A DNA stretch of 38,855 bases from Geminicoccus sp036263595 (GCF_036263595.1 NZ_DATAGQ010000095.1:1-38855), one strand, 5' to 3'. Numbered from the stretch's first letter, positions 23,826 to 32,591 are shown. Notes: generated by a model from the sequence alone, not told the origin. Made by a program: numbers and translations.

Positions 23826-26153
23826 CTACGCCGCTGGCCGGATCAGGACTGGCACCGACTTGTAGGAAGGCGTCCCGCTGCGCTCGTCGTAGTTGGACAA
23901 GGCCACCAGCGGATTGGCTTCCGGATAATAGGCGGCTGCGGTGCCGGCCGCGATGTCGTGGGCAACGGCCGTCATGCCCTTCAGGATCCGCCGCTTGTCT
24001 GCCTCTTCGGTCCTGGCGACCTCGACGTCCACGAGATCTCCATGGCGCAGACCGCGTGCGTCGAGGTCCGGCTTGCTCATGAACACCACGTCGCGCCGCC
24101 CGGTGATGCCGCGGTAGCGGTCATTCCAGCCATAGATGGTGGTGTTGTATTGGTCGTGGCTGCGGATCGTGGTGAGGATCAGGATCTCAGGCATTCTGCC
24201 GGCCACCGCCTCGCCAAGGCCAGCCCAGGCCAGGAAGTTCGCCTTGCCGGTGGGCGTGCGCCATTCGCGCTCCGAGGCGGCAATCGGGAGACGAAAGCCC
24301 CCGGGCGCCTGGATACGCTGGTTGTAGCCGGCGAAGTCCGGAAATACCGCCTCGATCTTGTCGCGGATGCGCGCATAGTCGGCCACCAGCCAAGCCCAGT
24401 CGACCTTGGTGCCGGGAAGGGTAGCGCGGGCCAGGCCGGCGACGATGGCGGGCTCGGAACGCAGGTGCTCCGAGGCAGGCTGAAGACCGCCGCGGGAGGC
24501 GTGGACCATCGACATCGAGTCTTCCACGGTCACCGACTGTATCCCGGTTTCCTGCATGTCGATCTCGGTGCGACCGAGGCAGGGCAGGATGAAGGTTTCC
24601 TTCCCGACCGCCAGGTGCGAGCGGTTGAGCTTGGTGGCGATGTGGACGGCCAGGTCGAGCTGACGCATGCCCGCGAACGCGGCGTCCGGATCGGACATGG
24701 CGACCGGCAGATTGCCGCCCATGCAGACCAGGGCCTTGGAACGTCCTTCGACCATGGCGCTCACCGCCTCGACGGCGCCATGACCATGATGGCGGGGCGT
24801 CACGAAGCCGAAGACGCGCTCGATGCTGTCCAAGAGGGTATCGGACGGGATCTCGGTGATCCCGACGGTACGGTCGCCCTGCACGTTGGAGTGACCACGC
24901 AGCGGGCAGATGCCCGCTCCTTCCCGTCCGATATTGCCGCGCAGCAGGAGCAGGTTGGCGATCTGCTGGACGTTGCCGGTCCCGTTGCGGTGCTGGGTGA
25001 TGCCCATGCCGTAGCAGACGATGACGTTCTTTGCCTGGGCATAGATGCTCGCCGCCTGCTCGAGCTGGGCGCGCGACAGGCCAGAAGCGCTCTCGATCTC
25101 ATCCCAGGACGAGGCAGCAAGGTCGGCGGCGAGCGCCTCCAGGCCAGTGGTGTGCTTGGCGATGAAAGGCCGGTCCAGAAAGCCCTGCCCGCCGCGTCCA
25201 AGATCCTCGGCATCCGCCGCCAGCAACGCCTTCATCATGCCCTTGAGCGCGGCAAGATCGCCGCCGGCCTTGAGCTGGTAATAGTAGGAGGAGATCTTGG
25301 TGGAGCGGAAGGTCAGCATCTCCAATGCGCTCTGCGGCGAGGCGAACCTCTCCAGGCTGCGCTCGCGCAGCGGGTTGAAGGCGACGATCGGAACACCACG
25401 ACGGGAGGCGTCGCGCAACGTGCTCAGCATGCGCGGATGGTTGGTGCCGGGATTGTGGCCGATGCAGAAGATGGCATCGGCATGATCGAAATCCTCCAGC
25501 GTCACCGTGCCTTTGCCGACGCCGATCGATTGGGGGAGGCCGACGCTGGTGGCCTCGTGGCACATGTTGGAGCAGTCGGGGAAGTTGTTGGTACCGAACT
25601 CGCGCACGAAGATCTGGTAGAGAAAGGCGGCCTCGTTGGATGTCCGGCCCGAGGCGTAGAACTCGGCCATGTCGGGGCTGGGCAATGCCCGCAGCGCCTG
25701 ACCGATCCGCCGAAAGGCCTCTTCCCAGGCGATCGGCAGGAAATGATCGGTCGCCGCGTCGTAGACCATGGGGTGAGTGAGGCGCCCCTCCGCCTCCAGG
25801 TCGTGATCGGAAAAATTCCACAGATCGGAAACAGTGTGCTGCGCAAAGAACGCCGGTGTCGTCCGCCGGCTGGTCGCTTCCCAGGCGACGGCCTTCGCGC
25901 CGTTCTCGCAGAACTCGAACGAGGAGGTGTGCTTGGGATCGGGCCAGGCGCAGCCAGGGCAATCGAAACCTGAAGGCTGGTTGGCCCGCAACAACGCGCG
26001 AACGTCGGAGGCCCCAGCCATCTGGCCCTTGATCGACTTCGCCACCGCCTGCAGCGCGCCCCAGCCACCCGCCGGCCCGCCATAAGGACCTACGCCAGGT
26101 ACCTTGTCTTCCGCCATCATGCTTCCCCGGTCGTCATCGCTCATGGCCGCCAT
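23826..26153 (-). CDS. FdhF/YdeP-type molybdopterin oxidoreductase
   Basis: A cytoplasmic enzyme of 775 residues without a Tat signal. The N-terminal cluster motif C65-P-G-C68-A-W-P-D-P and F-C82-E-N-G-A-K-A matches the YdeP/FdhF-like branch of the DMSO reductase superfamily. The Mo-ligand region reads D-C-S-N-M-C-H-E-A-T-S-V-G-L. Later blocks C-I-G-H-N-P-G-T-N-H-P-R-M, L-L-R-G-N-I-G-R-E-G-A-G-I-C-P and R-G-H-S-N-V-Q-G-D are typical molybdopterin-binding segments. The C-terminal domain has I-R-S-H-D-Q-Y-N-T-T-I-Y-G. The real substrate of the YdeP branch is uncertain (acid resistance is reported in E. coli); formate dehydrogenase activity should not be assumed. Start candidates are ATG at 26153, 26144 or 26120. 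Confidence 0.92.
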   Translation of the reverse strand: MAAMSDDDRGSMMAEDKVPGVGPYGGPAGGWGALQAVAKSIKGQMAGASDVRALLRANQPSGFDCPGCAWPDPKHTSSFEFCENGAKAVAWEATSRRTTPAFFAQHTVSDLWNFSDHDLEAEGRLTHPMVYDAATDHFLPIAWEEAFRRIGQALRALPSPDMAEFYASGRTSNEAAFLYQIFVREFGTNNFPDCSNMCHEATSVGLPQSIGVGKGTVTLEDFDHADAIFCIGHNPGTNHPRMLSTLRDASRRGVPIVAFNPLRERSLERFASPQSALEMLTFRSTKISSYYYQLKAGGDLAALKGMMKALLAADAEDLGRGGQGFLDRPFIAKHTTGLEALAADLAASSWDEIESASGLSRAQLEQAASIYAQAKNVIVCYGMGITQHRNGTGNVQQIANLLLLRGNIGREGAGICPLRGHSNVQGDRTVGITEIPSDTLLDSIERVFGFVTPRHHGHGAVEAVSAMVEGRSKALVCMGGNLPVAMSDPDAAFAGMRQLDLAVHIATKLNRSHLAVGKETFILPCLGRTEIDMQETGIQSVTVEDSMSMVHASRGGLQPASEHLRSEPAIVAGLARATLPGTKVDWAWLVADYARIRDKIEAVFPDFAGYNQRIQAPGGFRLPIAASEREWRTPTGKANFLAWAGLGEAVAGRMPEILILTTIRSHDQYNTTIYGWNDRYRGITGRRDVVFMSKPDLDARGLRHGDLVDVEVARTEEADKRRILKGMTAVAHDIAAGTAAAYYPEANPLVALSNYDERSGTPSYKSVPVLIRPAA

Positions 26154-26538
26154 GCTTCCTGCTCCAACGGGACGGAACGCCCGCTGGTGCCGTGGTGCCG
26201 GATATCACCACGGTCGCTCGAACTCCCTGCATCTGGCGGCGGCACCTGTAGCGGTGACTTCACCAAGCTCATCCGCCCCGAGACCATTCACCCGGGCCCG
26301 ATACCCCACCGGTCGAACCTGTGGCTCCTGCCGGGCCCCGTGATCTCATCGCGAGGCTTCGCCAGACGGAGAAGCATGTCTAGGTGCGCCGAGCGTTGCA
26401 CCGAACGTACGAACAACATCATCCTTGATGTTCTCATAGATCAAGCAACCCGGCACGGGTCTCGGCATGGCTTGATCGGAGATGGCATCTGCCATGAGAG
26501 GCCTTTGCGGCGGCCATGGCAGATCGTGTCGGCCCTCG
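26154..26538. other. Spacer between molybdoenzyme and aldolase genes
   Basis: No gene can be supported in these 385 bases; open frames here are continuations of antisense frames. It contains the aldolase 3' hairpin at 26487-26524 and should contain the molybdoenzyme promoter. Confidence 0.45.
26487..26524 (-). terminator. Inverted repeat after the aldolase gene
   Basis: ATCTGCCATG at 26487-26496 and its exact reverse complement CATGGCAGAT at 26515-26524 form a 10-bp stem with an 18-base loop, beginning 15 bases beyond the aldolase stop codon. There is no T-run, so termination strength is uncertain. Confidence 0.4.
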
Positions 26539-27432
26539 TCACACTTTCTGGGTGGAAGCCTGGTAGATCTCCGCGATCGCGCTGGCCAGGGCGGCATTGA
26601 ACTCCGCGTCGCTCATCGAATGCTGGAGGCCTTCGGTCAGCGCTCGCGAGAAGCTCGCGATCATGCCGTGATTGGCGGCAAGACGCCGGCAAGCCTCCGT
26701 TCGGGAATAGCCTCCCGACAGCGCCACCACCCGGGCCACCCTGTCATGCTGGGTCAGCTCGCGGTAGAAGTCGGCAGTGGCCGGAATCGTCAGCTTCAGC
26801 ATGACCTGCTGCCCATCGGGTAGAGCATCAAGCTGCTTGAGGATCTCCGTCCGCAGGATCGCTTCGGCCCCGGCTTTGTCGGGGCTCTTGATCAACACTT
26901 CCGGCTCGATGATCGGCATCAGCCCATGGCCGGCAATCTGTCCCGCGACCTCGAACTGCTGTTTCACGATGGCGGCGATCCCGTCTTGCGAAGGAAGGTT
27001 GATCGTCGAACGCATCTTGGTGCCGAAGACGCCGAGCGACACGGCCCGCGCGAGCAGCGCGTCCAGGTCCGGCATCGGCTTCATCAGGCTGACCCCGTCC
27101 TTCTCCGCCTCCAGGCCCTTGTCGACCTTGAGGAAGGGAACGACACCGCGCTTCCACAAGAAGGCCGGAACGGGCGTCCCGGCCGCTTGGCCATCCATCG
27201 TGTTCTCGAACAGAATGGCGCCCAGCACCTGCGCCCCGGTGAAGGCCGGCGACGTCATGATGCGCACCCGCATGTCATGCATGAGCGCGAACATCTCGGC
27301 TTCACCGGTGTAGGCGGTGTCGGGGATGCCATAGAGACGCAAGGCGCCAGGGGTCGACCCGCCACTCTGATCGAGTGCGGCGATGAAGCCATCACCATGG
27401 GTGATCTGTGCGGCCATCGATTGATGATCCAT
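26539..27432 (-). CDS. Class I fructose-bisphosphate aldolase
   Basis: A protein of 297 residues, the standard length of the bacterial class I aldolases of the Staphylococcus type. It shows A-A-L-D-Q-S-G-G-S-T-P near the N-terminus, L-K-V-D-K-G-L at about 101-107, G-T-K-M-R-S at 137-142, I-I-E-P-E-V at 174-179 and M-L-K-L-T-I-P with Lys213 as the Schiff-base lysine (Lys212 in the staphylococcal enzyme). A-L-S-G-G-Y-S-R binds phosphate. It splits fructose 1,6-bisphosphate into dihydroxyacetone phosphate and glyceraldehyde 3-phosphate without metal. The start has AGGAGG nine bases upstream. It is divergent from the aminotransferase gene. Confidence 0.95.
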   Translation of the reverse strand: MDHQSMAAQITHGDGFIAALDQSGGSTPGALRLYGIPDTAYTGEAEMFALMHDMRVRIMTSPAFTGAQVLGAILFENTMDGQAAGTPVPAFLWKRGVVPFLKVDKGLEAEKDGVSLMKPMPDLDALLARAVSLGVFGTKMRSTINLPSQDGIAAIVKQQFEVAGQIAGHGLMPIIEPEVLIKSPDKAGAEAILRTEILKQLDALPDGQQVMLKLTIPATADFYRELTQHDRVARVVALSGGYSRTEACRRLAANHGMIASFSRALTEGLQHSMSDAEFNAALASAIAEIYQASTQKV

Positions 27433-27769
27433 GCCTCGATTCCTCCTGACTGCCGAGCCGTTGGCCAGGCAGGAATACCGTAATCAACGAGACCATTCAC
27501 CCAACGATCAAGCCCACGGACGAAACGCTGGCGAGTTGTGTGTCGCGCAGCACCTGCAGCTCCGGGGAGATCGGCGACCAGCTTCTCTCGGATGGGAAAC
27601 CGCCATCCTTCCCCGTGGCAGGTTTGCAAGCATCGTCCGGCTGCTGCCTGTGTTGAAGAAGGGAAGAGCCATCTTCTGCACCAAAGGGTGGCTTCCCGAG
27701 TGGCCAACATGATGTCCGAGCGTTAGCCTGGGCTGCAACGGCGTAGAGGAAGGAACGGCCGGTTCAGCC
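27433..27769. other. Divergent intergenic region (aldolase / aminotransferase)
   Basis: About 337 bases separate the two divergent genes. No gene or repeat is recognised; it must contain the two promoters. Confidence 0.4.
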
Positions 27770-29059
27770 ATGGAGTCCGAGGCCCAATCCGCTGCGTGGG
27801 ACGACGAGGGCCACAGGTCACCGCATCAGGACGTCGCTGTCCTGTCCGGTAGTGGGTGCTGGCTCGTCGAAGCGTCGGGTCGCCGGCTGCTCGATGCCGG
27901 CTCCGGTCATAGCTGCGTCAACCTCGGATACGCGCATCCGGAGCTGATCGAAGCGGCCGCCGAGAGCTATCGCCGCCTGGCCTACTGCTCACCCGAGCAT
28001 CGCTGCGCCCCAGTGGCGGCATTGGCCGAGACGCTGAGCGCGCGGCTCGGTGGTGGCTATCGCATCCGCTATGCGGCGACGGGCGGTGGTGCCAACGAGC
28101 TGGCGATCGAGATCGCGCGCCGGTTCTGGCGGCATCAGGGCCGCAGCCACAAGCGCAAGATCATCGCCTTCGACCGCAGCTATCACGGCTCCACCGGATC
28201 GGCGAGCTTTGCCAGTGGTCCTGGCATCCTGCAATCCCCGCTGGTCGACCGTAGCGCCGAGTTCCTTCACGTTCCTGGCGCACGCAATACCGCAGATGGC
28301 GTGAGCCGAACTGTCGGCGAGCTGCATGCGGAACTGGAGCGGCAGATCGATGTCGCTGATCCGGCCACCATCGCCGCACTCATCGTGGAGCCTGTGGCTT
28401 TCGCGGGCGGTGTCATCGTGCCTCCGCCCGGCACGATGGAGATGCTGGCGGCGCTCGCGCGGCAGCACGAGATCCTGCTGATCGTCGACGAGGTGATCAC
28501 GGGCTTCGGGCGCAGCGGCCGGTTCTTCGCGTTCCAGCACGCCGACCATGTGCGGCCGGACATCGTGACCATGGGCAAGGGCATCACCTCCGCCTACTTC
28601 CCGTTGGCCGCCACCGCTGTCTCGGAGCGCATCTTCAAGACGTTTCGCACCAGCGGCAACGCGATGAGCAAGGTCATCACCATGGCGGGACATCCGGTCG
28701 GTTGCGACATCGCGTTGAAGGTGATCGAACTCATGGAGCGCGACCAGCTGGTGGAGCGCGTGCAGCGGAATGCCACGACGCATCTATCAGGCCTCGCCGC
28801 CCTGCAGGGCACCTCCGGTCTTCGGGACATACGGGGACTGGGCCACATGTGGGGATTGGAATTCGAGGGACCCACGCTGGTGGAAGCGTCCGCTCGCGCA
28901 GACGCCATAGCGCGTCGTTGCTACGAGGCGGGGGTATTGGTCCTGCAGGCGGACAATCTCATCCGCATCAACCCTCCCCTGGTCGCGACGGAGGACGACC
29001 TAGCCTTCCTGGTGGAAACACTTTCGGCGGCTGTCAGCAGCCACAACTTGTCTTCTTAA
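27770..29059 (+). CDS. Class III PLP-dependent aminotransferase
   Basis: A protein of 429 residues. It has G-S-G-H-S-C-V-N-L-G-Y-A-H-P near the N-terminus, then T-G-G-G-A-N-E-L-A-I-E at about 104-114 (PLP phosphate loop, in place of the common T-G-S-E-A), and S-Y-H-G at 137-140. L-L-I-V-D-E-V-I-T-G-F-G-R-S-G carries Asp240, which contacts the PLP ring nitrogen, and M-G-K-G-I-T carries Lys270, the cofactor lysine. The family includes omega-amino acid:pyruvate, GABA and diaminobutyrate transaminases. The amino donor cannot be told from sequence. Ribosome-site support for ATG 27770 is modest (AAGGAA about 15 bases upstream). Confidence 0.92.
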   Translation: MESEAQSAAWDDEGHRSPHQDVAVLSGSGCWLVEASGRRLLDAGSGHSCVNLGYAHPELIEAAAESYRRLAYCSPEHRCAPVAALAETLSARLGGGYRIRYAATGGGANELAIEIARRFWRHQGRSHKRKIIAFDRSYHGSTGSASFASGPGILQSPLVDRSAEFLHVPGARNTADGVSRTVGELHAELERQIDVADPATIAALIVEPVAFAGGVIVPPPGTMEMLAALARQHEILLIVDEVITGFGRSGRFFAFQHADHVRPDIVTMGKGITSAYFPLAATAVSERIFKTFRTSGNAMSKVITMAGHPVGCDIALKVIELMERDQLVERVQRNATTHLSGLAALQGTSGLRDIRGLGHMWGLEFEGPTLVEASARADAIARRCYEAGVLVLQADNLIRINPPLVATEDDLAFLVETLSAAVSSHNLSS

Positions 29060-29084
29060 CCTCCTTCTGACGAACATCTTGAGG

Positions 29085-29265
29085 GCTTCCGCTGAGGCGC
29101 CGACCCTGGTTGCGGTAGCCCAGCTGCGGCCGCTCGTGGTTGTCGTGGCGCAGCCAGGCGTCCAGGCTGGCCTGGAGCGCCTCGACGCTTGCAGACCACT
29201 TTGGTGCGTCGTCGGCCGAAGAACTCCTCCAGCACGGTGCTGTTCAAGCGCCCGACGAAGCCATC
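29085..29265 (-). pseudogene. C-terminal remnant of an integrase-core (IS481/IS3-like) transposase
   Basis: The minus strand reads G-F-V-G-R-L-N-S-T-V-L-E-E-F-F-G-R-R with the family's catalytic Glu region (usually GFVERxNxTVLxEFF, here Gly for Glu). After a frameshift it continues S-V-E-A-L-Q-A-S-L-D-A-W-L-R-H-D-N-H-E-R-P-Q-L-G-Y-R-N-Q-G-R-R, the standard end of these transposases. The rest of the gene is missing. From 29266 to 29600 no further gene is recognised. Confidence 0.7.
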
Positions 29266-29600
29266 GGGCTGAAGCCCCATCCCTCGGAGGAATGTCGGCA
29301 GAGCCGACAGGCATGCGCGGCGTGCGCAGCTCCCATCCAACGGCCAAATCGGCGATCTGCCGCGCCGCCTCCGGCGGAGAGGTACCGCTCACGCGCCTTT
29401 GATCGAGCTAGTAGGCGATAAGGCAACAACAGCCCGTTGGTGTTTCTTGTTGGCGTGCAAGAGGCCGGCCATTCCTGCCGCGAGACCGACACGGGCTTCA
29501 CCGCACCTCCTCGTTCTCCGGATGGCGCGCCTTCACCTTGGTGAGGCCGCCCTCCGTCACTGTAGATCGACCAACCCGGTTCCCACCAAGGAAGCCTTTC

Positions 29601-30752
29601 ATGACGCTGATCTTCGGTACCCCAGGCGACGAGAAGGACCCGCCGATCCCAGGTACGGCGGCGGCGGACGAGATCCACGCCCTGGAAGGCACGGACCGGA
29701 TCAAGGGCGGCGACGGCAACGACCTCCTGTTCGGTGAGGCGGGCGATGACCTCCTGCTGAACGGCGACCTCGGCGACGACCGGATCTATGGCGGTGACGG
29801 CAACGATGTCGGGATGTTCGGTGCCGCCGGCAACGATCTCCTCGATGGCGGTGCCGGCAATGACGAGATGGCCGGCAACAACGGCAACGACATCCTGAAC
29901 GGCGGCGACGGCCAGGACCTCCTGCAAGGCGGCCTGCGCGACGACGTCATCATTGCCGGCGAAGGCAATGACCGCGCCTATGGCGGTGATGGCACCGACA
30001 TCGTCGCCGGCGGCGGCGGCGACGACCTTGCCTGGGGAGATCGCGAGCGCCCCAACCTCGCGCCTACAACCGGTGCCGCCGACCGGATCTTCACCGGCGA
30101 GGGCAACGACCAGGTCTTCGGCGAGTTTGGCGACGACAGCCTCGACGGCGGCAACGGGAATGACCTCATCTACGGCGGCAGCGTCGAGCTTGCCGTCAAC
30201 ACGGGCAACGACACCGGCACCGGCGGAGCCGGCAATGACACGGTCAAGGCCGGCGACGGCGCCGACCGGTTCTTCGGCGCGGCCGGCGACGACATCCTGA
30301 ATGGCGACGCCGGCGATGACGGCCTGTTCGGCGGCCTCGGCAACGACATGGTCGATGGCGGCGACGGCAATGACCTGATGGACGGCAAGGACGGCAACGA
30401 CGCCTTGCGAGGTGGCGCCGGTGACGACCGGATGACAGGCGGGGCTGGCGACGACATCCTGGAGGGCGGCGACGGCGCCGACCAGCTGCTCGGTCAGGCC
30501 GGCAACGACACCATGACCGGTGGTGCCGGCGCCGACAGCTTCATCCTCCTGCGCACCGAGGGCGATCAGGACACCATCACCGGCTTCGAGGTCGGCACCG
30601 ACAAGATCCTGCTGCGTGGGGCCGGCAACACGGTCGACATTGCGATTGCCAACGCCACTGTGCTGGAGGGCGGCACCGTCCTCAATCTCGGCCTCGACCA
30701 CACCGTGACGCTCACCGGCGTGACCGGGATCAACACGAGCTGGTTCGGCTGA
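29601..30752 (+). CDS. RTX (hemolysin-type calcium-binding repeat) protein
   Basis: A protein of 383 residues, almost all of it nonapeptide repeats of the G-G-x-G-x-D-x-L type (G-G-D-G-N-D-L-L, G-G-A-G-N-D-E-M, G-G-N-G-N-D-L-I and many more) that fold as calcium-binding beta-rolls. The C-terminus has D-T-I-T-G-F-E-V-G-T-D-K-I, the usual cap of RTX proteins, and probably a type I secretion signal. There is no signal peptide and no enzyme domain, so it may be structural or adhesive rather than toxic. No ABC/MFP secretion genes lie in the window. AAGGAAG seven bases upstream supports ATG 29601 over the longer open frame. A strong terminator follows. Confidence 0.92.
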   Translation: MTLIFGTPGDEKDPPIPGTAAADEIHALEGTDRIKGGDGNDLLFGEAGDDLLLNGDLGDDRIYGGDGNDVGMFGAAGNDLLDGGAGNDEMAGNNGNDILNGGDGQDLLQGGLRDDVIIAGEGNDRAYGGDGTDIVAGGGGDDLAWGDRERPNLAPTTGAADRIFTGEGNDQVFGEFGDDSLDGGNGNDLIYGGSVELAVNTGNDTGTGGAGNDTVKAGDGADRFFGAAGDDILNGDAGDDGLFGGLGNDMVDGGDGNDLMDGKDGNDALRGGAGDDRMTGGAGDDILEGGDGADQLLGQAGNDTMTGGAGADSFILLRTEGDQDTITGFEVGTDKILLRGAGNTVDIAIANATVLEGGTVLNLGLDHTVTLTGVTGINTSWFG

Positions 30753-30781
30753 ACCGTTCCAGCGCATCGACTGGCCAGGAG

Positions 30782-30810
30782 GCCCCGGCCGCACCCGCGG
30801 CTGGGGCTTT
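30782..30810 (+). terminator. Rho-independent terminator after the RTX gene
   Basis: GCCCCGGCCGC at 30782-30792 pairs with GCGGCTGGGGC at 30797-30807 (one G-T pair) around the loop ACCC, followed by TTT. It is 30 bases downstream of the stop codon. Confidence 0.75.
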
Positions 30811-31146
30811 GCCGAATGGGCTGGCAGGAACATGGCGGTCGTGCCGTCTCCCCTTCCCTCGCCACTCCACGTCTTCTGGTCGTCGGAGCGCCAGACAGCA
30901 CCGATAGCTGACGCTTGACTATCCATCTGGATGAAAGCGTTCTTGCTCACTTGAGGAATGCTTGGGCCGACCCGAGCGGATCATCTGAAGATCTCGCGCA
31001 ACGTCCTCCATCTCGGCCAAGCGTCGGCCTGAGCTTCCGTGGCCAGACGAGGTGTTGCCCCCTGCCCCGGTTCGCGGTGGACCGGTTCCGTTGGCGGCAA
31101 GGCCCAGGCCAGTTCTGACGTCAGAACTGAAGGATGGCTTTCCGGA
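30811..31146. other. Spacer between RTX gene and repA, holding a parS-like palindrome
   Basis: No gene is supported in these 336 bases. The only feature is the 18-bp palindrome at 31111-31128, 18 bases beyond the end of repA. Confidence 0.45.
31111..31128. repeat. 18-bp perfect palindrome, parS candidate copy 1
   Basis: AGTTCTGACGTCAGAACT is its own reverse complement over all 18 bases. An identical copy is found inside parB at 34249-34266. Copy 1 lies just past the 3' end of repA. ParB proteins bind palindromes of about this length as parS centromeres; the link is inference. Confidence 0.65.
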
Positions 31147-32121
31147 TCATCGACTGCCCGGCACAGGCAGTTTCACAACGCTGCTGGAGATCGGCACGGC
31201 CGATCGCGACGACCGCAGGACGAGGCCACGCGTCGTAGCCTCGATATTGGCCTCCGGATACACGGCGACCACATCCTTGAGGACTTCCTTCAAACGGAAG
31301 GCCAGCTGGCGGTGGCCGCTCTCGCTGCCGAAATGCTCGCCCAGCGCATGCCAGGGGACCAGCGTTTCCTTCTTCACCGTGTGCAGCCGGTAGGCCAGCC
31401 AGACATAGAGGTCGAGGGCCAGGCTGGAGTTCTTCAGCTTGGCCACCGCATCTTCAGACAGCGGCACGGCATGGTCGACCAGATGCTCGAAGAAGCCGTC
31501 GCTGAGCTTGACATGCCTGCCCCACTCGCCGCCGTTGCGGAACAGTTGCATCTCGTCGCTGTCGTCGCGCCACAGATGCATGCCGTCGACGATCCGCTGG
31601 TCGACCAGATGCGCCTCGCTGGAACCGCGCTCGAAGCGCATCGTGAATTCGCAGCGCGCGATCCGCAGGGCCTGCTCGCGCACCGGCGCATAGGAGCCGC
31701 GCGGCCCGCCCGACGTCCCCAGCCCCATCTTCTTGAGCCACGATCCCATGGTCGGCCCGAGATCGACGATCTGGCTGCGGTTGCGCACGGCCTCCGTCTG
31801 GAAGTAGATCATGATCAGGCGCGCCTTCGTGCCGTACGGCACGCCCACCGTGATGATGCGGTCGCGAAGCGGAAGGATGCCGGGACGGATGACGAGCTGG
31901 TAGGCGCCGTTGCGCCGGACCCATGGCTCGGACGCGTTCTTCGGCTCCCGGTGGGGCAAGGCGGCCTGGCAGAAGCCGGAATGCAGGTAGTTGATCGCCT
32001 CCTGCTCAAGCAGAAGCGCATCATGCGCGGAGCGGACGCGCCGGCGTTCCTTGGCCGTATCAGCTTCAGCGAGCACGTCCTCCAGGCCCCGAAGGACCAG
32101 CTGCCGGTGAACCTCGGCCAT
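31147..32121 (-). CDS. repA: Plasmid replication initiator, RepA (PF04796 type)
   Basis: A protein of 324 residues resembling the plasmid-encoded RepA family common on alphaproteobacterial plasmids. Visible family blocks: A-I-N-Y-L-H-S-G-F-C-Q-A-A-L-P-H-R-E-P, W-V-R-R-N-G-A-Y-Q-L-V-I-R-P-G, V-P-Y-G-T-K-A-R-L-I-M-I-Y-F-Q-T-E-A-V-R-N-R-S, then S-W-L-K-K-M-G-L-G-T-S-G-G-P-R-G. The C-terminal half has L-D-L-Y-V-W-L-A-Y-R-L, typical of winged-helix initiators. It should bind the iterons upstream of its own gene and open the origin. It is divergent from parA across the origin. The start is ATG 32121. One degenerate iteron lies inside its 5' end, which could allow self-regulation. Confidence 0.9.
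   Translation of the reverse strand: MAEVHRQLVLRGLEDVLAEADTAKERRRVRSAHDALLLEQEAINYLHSGFCQAALPHREPKNASEPWVRRNGAYQLVIRPGILPLRDRIITVGVPYGTKARLIMIYFQTEAVRNRSQIVDLGPTMGSWLKKMGLGTSGGPRGSYAPVREQALRIARCEFTMRFERGSSEAHLVDQRIVDGMHLWRDDSDEMQLFRNGGEWGRHVKLSDGFFEHLVDHAVPLSEDAVAKLKNSSLALDLYVWLAYRLHTVKKETLVPWHALGEHFGSESGHRQLAFRLKEVLKDVVAVYPEANIEATTRGLVLRSSRSAVPISSSVVKLPVPGSR
32057..32071 (+). repeat. Degenerate iteron inside the 5' end of repA
   Basis: GTATCAGCTTCAGCG differs from the consensus GTTTCAAnTTCAGCG at two positions. It is about 50 bases inside the repA coding sequence and in the same orientation as the main array. Confidence 0.4.
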
Positions 32122-32226
32122 GGCTTTCCGCTCGCCCCATCCGCACGATGGATCTGATGGTAGGCACAGTCATGACCAGCTGAGAACCGCAAAAATGCAC
32201 CATGGACCGGCGCAAATCGAGATTCC

Positions 32227-32472
32227 GTTTCAACTTCAGCGAAGACTGTCGGCTGCGACTGGATCGCCAACGAGACCGGCCGAATGGCCTGCAAGGCCCT
32301 ATCGGAGATCTTGTTATAGGTTCTCTATAGGAATGGGTTTCAAGTTCAGCGTGGATAACCGGCCCTTGCGTTTCAACTTCAGCGAGGAGCCAGCCTGGGC
32401 TGCGTTTCAATTTCAGCGAGACGACGTTTCAAATTCAGCGTGGACAAGCTGGCACCTGTCTCAAATTCAGCG
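32227..32472 (+). repeat. Iteron array, six direct copies of GTTTCAAnTTCAGCG
   Basis: Copies start at 32227, 32337, 32370, 32404, 32426 and 32458, each 15 bases. The variable eighth base is C, G, C, T, A and A; the last copy has C for the third base. Start-to-start distances are 110, 33, 34, 22 and 32 bases, close to multiples of 11. Such repeats bind RepA-type initiators. Confidence 0.88.
32350..32358 (-). promoter_or_regulatory. DnaA-box-like site
   Basis: The minus strand reads TTATCCACG, one base different from the consensus TTATCCACA. It overlaps the end of the second iteron, a usual position for DnaA help at plasmid origins. Confidence 0.5.
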
Positions 32473-32540
32473 TGAACAACCTGTGGAGGAACGCATGTGC
32501 GGCCCAGGCCCGCGAAAGCATGGCGAATGACCTGATGTCT

Positions 32541-32555
32541 CGCTGAATTTGATAC
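32541..32555 (-). repeat. Inverted iteron facing parA
   Basis: The minus strand reads GTATCAAATTCAGCG, one mismatch to the consensus. It is the only copy in the opposite orientation, on the parA side of the array. Confidence 0.75.
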
Positions 32556-32591
32556 GCTTCCATCTTTCTGCCACCACCGTCAACATCAACA

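Larger units (their letters stand above)
32122..32591. other. Origin region (oriV) between repA and parA
   Basis: About 470 bases without a gene, holding seven iterons, a DnaA-box-like site and a locally AT-richer stretch at 32308-32333 with the repeat TATAGG twice. Position upstream of a RepA-type initiator and repeat content mark this as the replication origin. Confidence 0.8.

Noticed and set aside
23751..25973. 740-residue plus-strand open frame opposite the molybdoenzyme
   Set aside because: The minus strand encodes a clear molybdopterin oxidoreductase with all motifs; the plus frame is an antisense shadow rich in His, Gly, Arg and Gln.
29244..30950. 568-residue minus-strand open frame opposite the RTX gene
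   Set aside because: It is the antisense of GC-rich repeats, which rarely give stop codons; its sequence is a low-complexity mirror of the repeats and has no family features.
32227..32472. CRISPR array
   Set aside because: The 15-base repeats are too short and spaced 22-34 bases start to start with one 110-base gap; position beside repA marks them as iterons.
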